From NCBI GenBank assembly GCA_964548855.1, contig CAZJSR010000023.1:1-26131 (forward strand): DNA of 26,131 bases. Reading direction: 5' to 3'. Made by a program: the position numbers and the translations under genes. How positions within the stretch are numbered: the stretch's first letter is position 1; every line of letters starts with the position of its first letter. The notes under the pieces were generated by a model, which did not search any database, was not told where the DNA came from, and was given only the letters and a program-made list of their open reading frames with translations. The DNA is from UBA3206 sp964548855. GTDB taxonomy: Bacteria; Bacillota_I; Bacilli_A; Acholeplasmatales; Anaeroplasmataceae. Below, in pieces: positions 15,950 to 23,006 of this stretch.

Positions 15950-17714
15950 CAGACTCACCTCCATTTTTGTTTTGAGAATAATATACTTCTTTATATATAT
16001 TATTACTCTTAATTAATTCATCATGATTTCCAATAGCTTCAATAGAACCATTATTCATAATAATAATTTGGTCTGAATCCATTATAGATGAAATTCTTTG
16101 TGCAATAATTATTTTTGTTGTATTAGGTATCTCGTCTCTAAATGATTTTCTAATTATCGCATCTGTCTTAGTATCTACAGCACTTGTTGAGTCATCTAAA
16201 ATGATAATTTTAGGATTCTTTAGAAGTGCTCTTGCAATACATAATCTTTGGCGTTGTCCACCTGAGACATTTGTACCACCTTGTTCAATATGTGTTTCAT
16301 ATTTTTTAGGGAATGTTTGAATAAATTCATCCGCACATGCAAGTTTTGCCGCATGCATAACCTCTTCATCAGTTGCGTTTTTATTTCCCCATCTAAGATT
16401 TTCAGAAATAGTACCGCTAAATAATTGATTTTTTTGTAGTACAACCGCAACCGCATCTCTTAAAGTATTTAAGTCATATTCTCTAACATCAACTCCACCA
16501 ACAAGTACACTACCTTCTGTTACATCATATAATCTAGAAATCAAGTTAACAAGTGATGTTTTAGATGAACCAGTACCACCAATAATTCCAATTGTTTGTC
16601 CTGATTTTATATTTAAATTAATATTATTTAATGAATTCTTTTTAGCTTCACTTGAATATTTAAATGAAACATTTCTAAATTCAATACTTCCATCTTTTAC
16701 TTCATAAATAGGATTTTCAGGATTTGTAAGATTACTTTTTTCATTTAAAACCTCAACAATTCTTCTTCCTGACTCTATAGCTATAGATATCATTACAACA
16801 ATCATAGATAACATCATTAATGCCATTAATGATTGCATACCGTATGTAAGTAGGCTTTGAAGTTGACCAATAGATAATTTATGATAAATAAAATCAATTC
16901 CATTTTCCGCAACACTTGAATTTTTCGCAATAATAATTGAACCAAGTGTTAATACTAATATTGTTATAGAATATATACAAAATTGCATTACAGGACCATT
17001 AAACGCAATAATTCTTTCAGCCTTAGTAAAGTCTCTATTAACATCATCAGCCGCAGCTGCAAACTTTTTATTTTCATAATCTTCACGTACATATGATTTA
17101 ACAACTCTAATACCAGTAACATTTTCTTCTATTGAGTTATTTAACTTATCATAATTCTTAAATGCCTTATGGAATCTAGGTAATGCCTTGAACACTATTA
17201 ATAATAAAACAAATATTAAAACAGGCATTACTATCGCAAATAACCAAGCTAGGCTAGGCGCCATATAAAATGACATAATAATAGAGAAAATAAGCATAAG
17301 TGGAGATCTAATCGCACCTCTTATTATCATCATAAATGCCATTTGAACGTTTGAAACATCTGTAGTCATACGAGTAACAAGGCTTGATGTTTGAAATTTA
17401 TCAATATTTGAAAATGAAAAATCGCATATATTATTATATAAGTCTTTTCTTAAATTTTTAGCAAATCCTGCAGATGCTTTTGCACTGAAATTTCCAGAAA
17501 GTGCACCAAATGCTAATGAAGCCATTGCCATAATAACTAAATATACTGCATATTTTAATACATCTTTAGTACTTCCACCATTCATAATATCTACTAATTT
17601 AGATGTAATAAATGGTAAAACACATTCCATTAACACTTCTAAAGTTATAAATACTATCGAAAGTATAGATGCTAATTTATATTCTCTTATACTCTTTTTT
17701 AATACCTTAATCAT
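15927..17714 (-). CDS. ABC exporter half-transporter, subunit with degenerate ATP site
   Basis: This 595-residue exporter half has six membrane helices and an ATPase domain. Walker A reads GGTGSSKTS, the signature VSGGQ (about residue 483) is near-canonical, but Walker B ends LDDSTSAVD with Asp508 where the catalytic Glu should be, and the H-loop reads IIIAQR with Gln539 in place of His. This is the pattern of the non-hydrolysing half in heterodimeric exporters such as BmrC/BmrD, LmrC/LmrD and TM287/288. The partner follows with a 23-base overlap. It starts at 17714, one base after the MarR gene stop, with AAGGAG inside the end of that gene. It belongs to the MarR-controlled operon. Confidence 0.93.
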   Translation of the reverse strand: MIKVLKKSIREYKLASILSIVFITLEVLMECVLPFITSKLVDIMNGGSTKDVLKYAVYLVIMAMASLAFGALSGNFSAKASAGFAKNLRKDLYNNICDFSFSNIDKFQTSSLVTRMTTDVSNVQMAFMMIIRGAIRSPLMLIFSIIMSFYMAPSLAWLFAIVMPVLIFVLLLIVFKALPRFHKAFKNYDKLNNSIEENVTGIRVVKSYVREDYENKKFAAAADDVNRDFTKAERIIAFNGPVMQFCIYSITILVLTLGSIIIAKNSSVAENGIDFIYHKLSIGQLQSLLTYGMQSLMALMMLSMIVVMISIAIESGRRIVEVLNEKSNLTNPENPIYEVKDGSIEFRNVSFKYSSEAKKNSLNNINLNIKSGQTIGIIGGTGSSKTSLVNLISRLYDVTEGSVLVGGVDVREYDLNTLRDAVAVVLQKNQLFSGTISENLRWGNKNATDEEVMHAAKLACADEFIQTFPKKYETHIEQGGTNVSGGQRQRLCIARALLKNPKIIILDDSTSAVDTKTDAIIRKSFRDEIPNTTKIIIAQRISSIMDSDQIIIMNNGSIEAIGNHDELIKSNNIYKEVYYSQNKNGGESDGEVSKA

Positions 17715-17715
17715 A

Positions 17716-18144
17716 CTATTTCTCCTTCTTTATATTTTTTGTAATCCTTGTTAGAATATCCATAAGTAAATCTATTTCAGAATCACTAAGTCCATCTAAC
17801 ATATTTTTTTCATTATTTTCAATTCTAAGATTTATTTCATCAAAAAATTCTTGCCCCTTTAATGTTGGTCTTATAACTTTATATTTAGAGTTATGTTCAC
17901 AAACTTTTCTAGTAATAAAGCCATTATTTTCAAGACGTTTTAATATACCAGAGGCAGTAGCTGCTGATATATTTAAATAATTTTCAATATCTTTTTGATA
18001 TATATCTTTTTTCTCAGTTCTATTTAAATACATTAGAATAGAAAATTGTTGGGCTGTTAAGCCAAATTCTTTAATATCATTATTCTTATTATTTTCCATT
18101 TGTTTACTTATTATTTTAGTATAATAGCCTAAATGTTTTGGCAA
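17716..18144 (-). CDS. MarR-family transcriptional regulator
   Basis: A 142-residue winged-helix protein: FGLTAQQFSILMYLNRTEKK leads into the helix-turn-helix (QKDIENYLNISAATASGILK), the wing (RLENNGFITRK...SKYKVIRPTLKG) and a C-terminal dimerisation helix. MarR proteins usually repress a transporter until a ligand binds. The open frame extends 21 codons upstream through the promoter, but TTG at 18144 has GGTGGTG close before it and yields the normal length. A palindrome fitting the MarR/SlyA operator sits on its own promoter, so it very likely represses itself and the exporter genes that follow one base later. Confidence 0.92.
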   Translation of the reverse strand: MPKHLGYYTKIISKQMENNKNNDIKEFGLTAQQFSILMYLNRTEKKDIYQKDIENYLNISAATASGILKRLENNGFITRKVCEHNSKYKVIRPTLKGQEFFDEINLRIENNEKNMLDGLSDSEIDLLMDILTRITKNIKKEK

Positions 18145-18161
18145 AATCACACCACCTTTTT

Positions 18162-18179
18162 TAATTAGCACGCTAACTA
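18162..18179. promoter_or_regulatory. Palindromic MarR-type operator
   Basis: The 12-base core TTAGCACGCTAA (18165-18176) has perfect 5-base half sites, extended by two further matching outer bases on each side after one mismatch. It lies directly downstream of the -10 box, where bound repressor would block polymerase, and resembles the TTAGC-N2-GCTAA sites of MarR/SlyA proteins. Confidence 0.8.
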
Positions 18180-18207
18180 TTATATTATAACAAGCCCTCA
18201 ATTGCAA
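18179..18207 (-). promoter_or_regulatory. Promoter of the marR-ABC exporter operon
   Basis: On the minus strand TTGCAA (18202-18207), a 17-base spacer, and TATAAT (18179-18184). The transcript start falls inside the palindromic operator. Confidence 0.75.
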
Positions 18208-18234
18208 TAAAAGAAAACGTTTTATTCACAAAAA

Positions 18235-18258
18235 AATCCTAGTTAAACAACTAGGATT
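18235..18258 (-). terminator. Intrinsic terminator of the polA-dnaI operon
   Basis: A 10-bp stem AATCCTAGTT/AACTAGGATT with a 4-base loop, followed on the minus strand by a run of seven T. It overlaps the stop codon of the small membrane protein gene and separates the replication operon from the marR promoter. Confidence 0.9.
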
Positions 18259-18613
18259 ATTCTCTATTTCTTAATTTTTTGAGACCAATGCTAAGTACCC
18301 AACTTATTATCCATATAGCTAAAGGTATAAAAATCATTATGTATTCTTTACTAAAAAATTTACTTAATTTAAAAGTTTCCAAAATATATTGCAACGCACC
18401 TACAACAAATACTTCTGTAACAGCTATTACTTCTTGTACATTCAAAACGAATTTACAAGCACCTAGAGCCTTTTGAGCAAAAAACCAAAATGCATAAAGT
18501 AAAATACCAAGCGCAAAATATGTAATAAATCCATGAATGAAATTATACTTTCGAGCACATAACATAGATATTAGCAATACTAAAATAAACACAACAACAC
18601 TTGCGATATTCAT
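18257..18613 (-). CDS. Small membrane protein of unknown function
   Basis: I do not recognise a family. The 118-residue protein has about four hydrophobic segments: VVVFILVLLISMLCA at the N-terminus, FITYFALGILLYAFWFFA, a middle segment around VIAVTEVFVVGALQYIL, and YIMIFIPLAIWIISWVLSI, with a basic C-terminus (LKKLRNRE). The start at 18613 has AGGGGG upstream. It is the last gene of the polA-dnaI operon, 14 bases after dnaI, and its stop is inside the terminator. In this position it may simply be carried along; nothing in it suggests a replication role. Confidence 0.75.
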   Translation of the reverse strand: MNIASVVVFILVLLISMLCARKYNFIHGFITYFALGILLYAFWFFAQKALGACKFVLNVQEVIAVTEVFVVGALQYILETFKLSKFFSKEYIMIFIPLAIWIISWVLSIGLKKLRNRE

Positions 18614-18627
18614 ATATATTCCCCCTT

Positions 18628-19500
18628 TTACATTTCCTTATATACAACCAAATTCTTAATTCTCTCTATAATTCGGCTAGCTTTAAAACTATCCTTACCT
18701 CTATTATAAGCCTCATCTTTTGTTTGTTCAAGATGTGCAAATAATTCAGTTAAATTAAGATTAGATGTGATAAATATTGGTAATTTTTCAGCAACACGAT
18801 AATTTAATATAGGGCCTATTACATCATCTCTTAACCACGATGTTAAAAGTTCCCCTCCTAAATCATCTATAAAAAGTACAGGTACTGTTTTAAGTTCGTT
18901 AATTAATTTTTCTAGATTATCATTATACATGGAACTTTTTAATTCTCTTGCAAGATCAGGAAAATACATAAGTAAAGATCTTATACCATTTTTTCCAAGT
19001 TCATTGGCTACCGCAGACATTAAATATGTCTTACCAACACCAAATTCACCATGTAAATATAACCCCCTTAAAAATCTTCCTTCTTTAAGTTCATTAATAA
19101 AACGACAAGCATATTTATATGCATCACATCTATTTTCAGTCGTAAGCTTAAAATCATCTAAACTACAATCTAATATACCTTTTGGCATATGTTTAGTTTT
19201 AATAAAACTAGACCCTCTTAATTCCGACATTTCATTTAATTTATAACGACACATTACACTTTTGAAATTATAATTCTCCTCATCTAAATTACATGTATAT
19301 AAATACCCTTTTGTTTTATTCTTACACTCTTGATAAGATTTACAATTCTCACAATTTTTTAATTCTCTTGCCATTATAAAAAAGTCATTAAAATTAAATT
19401 TATTAATATCAACATTTTTAAATAAAGGATTCTTTTTTAATTTAATGATTTCTTCTGTAATCATTTTATCATTATCATAACGAATATTAATTTTGTTCAT
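18628..19500 (-). CDS. dnaI: DnaI helicase loader
   Basis: DnaI is the AAA+ loader that places the replicative helicase on DNA during initiation and restart in Bacilli. The 290-residue protein has an N-terminal domain with a zinc cluster (C50, C53, C59, C70, C84 as candidate ligands), then the AAA+ domain with Walker A GEFGVGKT (151-158), Walker B VLFIDD (208-213), sensor 1 FITSN (243-247) and arginine-finger candidates in SRIIERI (275-281). The length matches B. subtilis DnaI. The ATG at 19500 overlaps the dnaB stop as TAATG, which couples translation of two proteins that act together. Confidence 0.96.
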   Translation of the reverse strand: MNKINIRYDNDKMITEEIIKLKKNPLFKNVDINKFNFNDFFIMARELKNCENCKSYQECKNKTKGYLYTCNLDEENYNFKSVMCRYKLNEMSELRGSSFIKTKHMPKGILDCSLDDFKLTTENRCDAYKYACRFINELKEGRFLRGLYLHGEFGVGKTYLMSAVANELGKNGIRSLLMYFPDLARELKSSMYNDNLEKLINELKTVPVLFIDDLGGELLTSWLRDDVIGPILNYRVAEKLPIFITSNLNLTELFAHLEQTKDEAYNRGKDSFKASRIIERIKNLVVYKEM

Positions 19501-20705
19501 TACTCTTCAAATCCTTTCATAAAATTCTTTTTATAATCTTCAATCCAATCATTAGTCTTAACATTTTCTTTAATTTGAGTAGACTTAGAAACTTCTTTTT
19601 TATCTTTATTAGCTCTTTTTATATACTCTAGTGCTAATTCAGGTGTTGTTATACCCCTTTCAATCCACGTTAAAGAAGCTTTTTTAAAATATTGTAACGT
19701 AGGAAGTTCTCCATTTTTTTCTTTTAGTATACGATATACTAAAATATTTAAAACACTTCTATCTAAATCAATTGTTTCATAAATATCATTAATAGTTTTC
19801 AAATATGTTGATGGATAATTAGGCCAATAAGCATCTAATAAATCTTTAATTGAAGTATTTGCTAGTATAGTTAATACATCATCTTCTTCATCATTTTGTT
19901 TCTCACCAAGATATGGCGTATTATTATTAGATTTATACTTATATAATTCATATGCCTTTTTATTAAGAAGTTTTAAATCAAATAATCCATTTCTATTAAT
20001 AGATTCATTATATAGTGAAATCATTTCATCTTCATCAAATCCAAATACATAAGATTTATTAATAATATTATTCTTGAATTTTTCCATTGATTCATATGAA
20101 ATATATTGTCTATCAATTGAATTAAGGAAATATTCATAATCAAAACTATAATTTTTCATCTTAACAGGACTATTAGGTTTTCTACCTAATATTACATCCT
20201 TTACTTCACTCTTTAAAGAAGTATCAATTGTCTCAAATACATCATTAAAGTTAACTGTTAAATTTCTATATCCTTTTCTATCAAACTTCTCAATTTTGAA
20301 TCTAGATATTAAGTAATTAAACATCTTATCCCCAACTCGACTATTTAAATAAATACTAAACTCAGAATCAACTAAAAATTGCCTAGGAGTAAGAGGATGT
20401 TTTAAAAGCAAGACAAAACTTTCACTATTAGTGAAAGTTTCAAGTAATCCAATAGCTTCTAATTTTAATCTATTATCATTAAATTTTTCATCTGTTAAAC
20501 CTAATAAATCAAGCAATCCTTCATAATAAAACGATTCACTCTTAAGACCAACTCTTTCAACAACCGCAAATAACATTTGATACATCACGTATGACTCACT
20601 TCCAATAAGCGGTTCATATAAAAGAGATAATGTTATGTAATCATCTGTAGATAAACTAGATGAAGCATATATATTAAATTTATCTAATTTATCTATTTTA
20701 ATCAT
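19500..20705 (-). CDS. dnaB: DnaB-type replication initiation and membrane attachment protein
   Basis: In Bacilli this DnaB (not the helicase) works with DnaD and DnaI to load the helicase. The 401-residue protein has an N-terminal winged-helix-like region (LSLLYEPLIGSESYVMYQML), a middle DnaB/DnaD region, and a C-terminal DnaD-like domain ending with LPTLQYFKKASLTWIERGI, TPELALEYIKR, which is the YxxxIxxxW-type segment. Overall similarity is recognisable by order and context more than by strong motifs, as is usual for this fast-evolving protein. AGGAGG precedes the ATG at 20705. It is followed by dnaI with a one-base overlap. Confidence 0.88.
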   Translation of the reverse strand: MIKIDKLDKFNIYASSSLSTDDYITLSLLYEPLIGSESYVMYQMLFAVVERVGLKSESFYYEGLLDLLGLTDEKFNDNRLKLEAIGLLETFTNSESFVLLLKHPLTPRQFLVDSEFSIYLNSRVGDKMFNYLISRFKIEKFDRKGYRNLTVNFNDVFETIDTSLKSEVKDVILGRKPNSPVKMKNYSFDYEYFLNSIDRQYISYESMEKFKNNIINKSYVFGFDEDEMISLYNESINRNGLFDLKLLNKKAYELYKYKSNNNTPYLGEKQNDEEDDVLTILANTSIKDLLDAYWPNYPSTYLKTINDIYETIDLDRSVLNILVYRILKEKNGELPTLQYFKKASLTWIERGITTPELALEYIKRANKDKKEVSKSTQIKENVKTNDWIEDYKKNFMKGFEE

Positions 20706-20718
20706 AATTTATTTCCTC

Positions 20719-21066
20719 CTATGGATGAAGTGATAATCCTTTAAATTCAATCAATTTACCTAGCTCATCGTAAAATAGATTTATGATATTCTTTGATTTT
20801 CCAAAATCAAATATCATTTTACTTTCAAAAGTCATATCTACACTTGTCTCTTGAATACTAAATTCAAATATAGTAATTGTGATATCAAACTTTGGTGTTT
20901 CTACAAATATTTCACCATAGTTATCATCTGTAATTTCAGCTTGCCAACCAAATTTTTGAATTAATTCAAGTACCTTTTTTTTAGTCATTTGATATGATGC
21001 TTTATACCATCTAGTTTTTAAGAAATTTCTTGTTTCTCTTTCAGCAGTTTGATATATTTTTCCCAT
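20719..21066 (-). CDS. Conserved-looking protein of unknown function in the replication operon
   Basis: I do not recognise this 115-residue soluble protein. It has a charged helical N-terminus (ERETRNFLKTRWYKASYQMTK), a helix KKKVLELIQKFGW, then alternating hydrophobic strands (GEIFVETPKFDITITIFEFS, TSVDMTFESKMIFD) and a final helix (INLFYDELGKLIEF), suggesting a small alpha/beta fold with a beta sheet. No metal or nucleotide motif is visible. The ATG at 21066 has GGAGG 9 bases upstream and overlaps coaE by 26 bases; dnaB follows 13 bases later. In B. subtilis the coaE-dnaB interval carries gapB, speD and nrdR instead. Confidence 0.8.
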   Translation of the reverse strand: MGKIYQTAERETRNFLKTRWYKASYQMTKKKVLELIQKFGWQAEITDDNYGEIFVETPKFDITITIFEFSIQETSVDMTFESKMIFDFGKSKNIINLFYDELGKLIEFKGLSLHP

Positions 21067-21646
21067 TATTAATATCCTCCAATAATTCTTCTATATTATT
21101 AACAAGTAGATCATAAGTGCCATTATTATAAATGACATAACTAGCTAACTCTCTTTTCTTATTAAGAGACATTTGTGATTCAATTTTCTTTAATGCATAA
21201 TTAAAAGAAATCAAATCACGATTCATAAGCCTATTAATTTGTATATCCCTATTAACATAAACAACAATTACTTCATCACATAAATCATTAAATCCCGATT
21301 CATATAGTAATGGTACGTCTATAAATATAATATCACAATTATACTTATTTATTTCCTTAATTATTTCTCTTTTTATAACTGGATGACATATACTATTTAA
21401 AAGTAATCTTTTACATTCATCATTAAATATAAGATTCGCAAGTTTTTTTCTATCTAAGATACGATTTGTAAAATAATCTTGTCCAAAATGCTTTTTAATT
21501 TCACTAATAACCTCGCTATTAGAAGACGTTATTTCTCTAGATATCTTATCGGCATCAATTACGATATACCCCTTATTTAATAAATAATCTACAACAGTTG
21601 ATTTACCCGATGAAATACCACCAGTAATACCATACACTTTTTTCAT
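21041..21646 (-). CDS. coaE: Dephospho-CoA kinase
   Basis: CoaE phosphorylates dephospho-CoA, the last step of coenzyme A synthesis. The 201-residue P-loop kinase shows GITGGISSGKST (G9-K15), DADKISREI with the conserved D33, and VPLLYESG. The length is normal. No Shine-Dalgarno is visible before the ATG at 21646; instead a short inverted repeat (21652-21663) lies there. Location between mutM and the dnaB-dnaI pair is conserved in Bacilli. Its last 26 bases overlap the next gene. Confidence 0.96.
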   Translation of the reverse strand: MKKVYGITGGISSGKSTVVDYLLNKGYIVIDADKISREITSSNSEVISEIKKHFGQDYFTNRILDRKKLANLIFNDECKRLLLNSICHPVIKREIIKEINKYNCDIIFIDVPLLYESGFNDLCDEVIVVYVNRDIQINRLMNRDLISFNYALKKIESQMSLNKKRELASYVIYNNGTYDLLVNNIEELLEDINNGKNISNC

Positions 21647-21684
21647 AATACGCTAATTTTAGCACTTATCGTCTTCTTTGTCTA

Positions 21685-22494
21685 CTAATTTTTTTGACAG
21701 ATAGGACAAAAATAAGTACCCCTTCCATTTATTTTATCTTTAACGATTTTCGCACCACATACCTGACATATTTCTTTTGTATGTACACATAAAAAATCTT
21801 GATAATTTCCCTTTACATTAAGACTAGAAGTGTAACTTCTTATCGTTGTACCACCAAATAAAATAGCTTTATTTAAGATATTAACCGCATTATCTATTAT
21901 TTTTTTACACTCATCTAAAGAAATACTACTAGATTTACGATATGGATTAATATTAGATAAGAATAATACCTCATCAACATAAATATTACCCAACCCAGAC
22001 ATAATACTTTGGTCTAATAAACTTTGTTTAATCACTATATTCTTACCTCTTAACTTATCAAATAACTCTGAAGGTGTAATATCAAAGGGTTCACTTCCGA
22101 TTTTTGTAAGTGGTTTAGTGTTATACAAATTTTCTTTAGTTCTTATAGTCATTATTCCAAATTTTCTTGTGTCATGATATCTAAGCGTCATGCCACTTGA
22201 TAAATAAAATATAACATGTTCATGTTTTAAAATAGGCATATCTTTATCTTTTAAAAAGAATTTACCTTCCATTCTTAAGTGACTTAAAAGATAAATATCA
22301 TTTAACTCAAAAATAAGTAATTTACCTTTTCTTTTTATATCTTTAAATTCTTTATTTATCAGTGAATTATAAAAATATGACAAATCACATTCAATCATTT
22401 TTTCATAATGAATCTTAATATCAATAATAACTTGTCCTATAAGCTGCGTATAAAGAATTTTTCTTACAGTTTCAACTTCTGGTAGTTCTGGCAT
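21685..22494 (-). CDS. mutM: Formamidopyrimidine-DNA glycosylase
   Basis: MutM (Fpg) excises oxidised purines such as 8-oxoguanine and cuts the abasic site. The 269-residue protein begins MPELPEVETV with catalytic P2 and E3, has K58 in KGKLLIF, the helix-two-turn-helix region QSIMSGLGNIYVDEVLF, and a C-terminal zinc finger with C243, C246, C263 and C266 and the conserved Arg in NGRGTYFC. All key residues are in place. Its ATG overlaps the nitroreductase stop as TAATG. It pairs with polA in one operon, fitting base-excision repair. Confidence 0.97.
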   Translation of the reverse strand: MPELPEVETVRKILYTQLIGQVIIDIKIHYEKMIECDLSYFYNSLINKEFKDIKRKGKLLIFELNDIYLLSHLRMEGKFFLKDKDMPILKHEHVIFYLSSGMTLRYHDTRKFGIMTIRTKENLYNTKPLTKIGSEPFDITPSELFDKLRGKNIVIKQSLLDQSIMSGLGNIYVDEVLFLSNINPYRKSSSISLDECKKIIDNAVNILNKAILFGGTTIRSYTSSLNVKGNYQDFLCVHTKEICQVCGAKIVKDKINGRGTYFCPICQKN

Positions 22495-23006
22495 TATTTA
22501 AACTCATTATAAAATATTTTAGTTTCATCCAAACGAGAAACTTCTTTAAAACAGTTAAGACAAGAAGGATAGCCAATTGCGAGAAGTGAAAAAGGAAAGT
22601 AATTACTATCTACATTTAGGACATCACTTACTATTTCTTCTCTTTCTTTATTACCGTATACACCAATCCAGCATGTCCCCAAATCTTTACTTCTAGCATA
22701 TGTTATCATATTCATTTGACACGCAGCTAAGTCAGTAGGTAACATATCTATAATAGGAGCGTCTTTTCTTCCAAATACCGCTATATATGTATTTGCGTTA
22801 TTTAATTTCATTGTGCTTTTTACAATTTTTTCAGATAACTTATTTATGATATTCATATCATCAATTATCATAAAAACCCAAGCTTGTTGCCCCCTAGCAC
22901 TAGGAGCAGACATTCCGGCTTTAATGATATCCTTAAGTTCTTCTTTGGTTAATTTTTTTTCTAAATTATAATTTCTTACAGATCTTCTTGTAAATATTTC
23001 TTTCAT
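22494..23006 (-). CDS. Small nitroreductase-family flavoprotein
   Basis: This family binds FMN and reduces nitro, quinone or flavin compounds with NAD(P)H; some members dehalogenate or act on flavin itself. The 170-residue protein shows the FMN phosphate contact TRRSVRNY, the SAPSARGQQAW loop (family: SAPSAxNxQPW), and GTCWIGVYGNKEREEIV. It is of the short nitroreductase type. The substrate cannot be told. It is locked between polA and mutM by TAATG overlaps on both sides, at the place where B. subtilis has mutM directly after polA. Confidence 0.9.
   Translation of the reverse strand: MKEIFTRRSVRNYNLEKKLTKEELKDIIKAGMSAPSARGQQAWVFMIIDDMNIINKLSEKIVKSTMKLNNANTYIAVFGRKDAPIIDMLPTDLAACQMNMITYARSKDLGTCWIGVYGNKEREEIVSDVLNVDSNYFPFSLLAIGYPSCLNCFKEVSRLDETKIFYNEFK

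Noticed and set aside
18145..18207. 21-codon N-terminal extension of the MarR gene
   Set aside because: It would translate the promoter and operator; the TTG at 18144 with GGTGGTG before it gives the normal MarR length.
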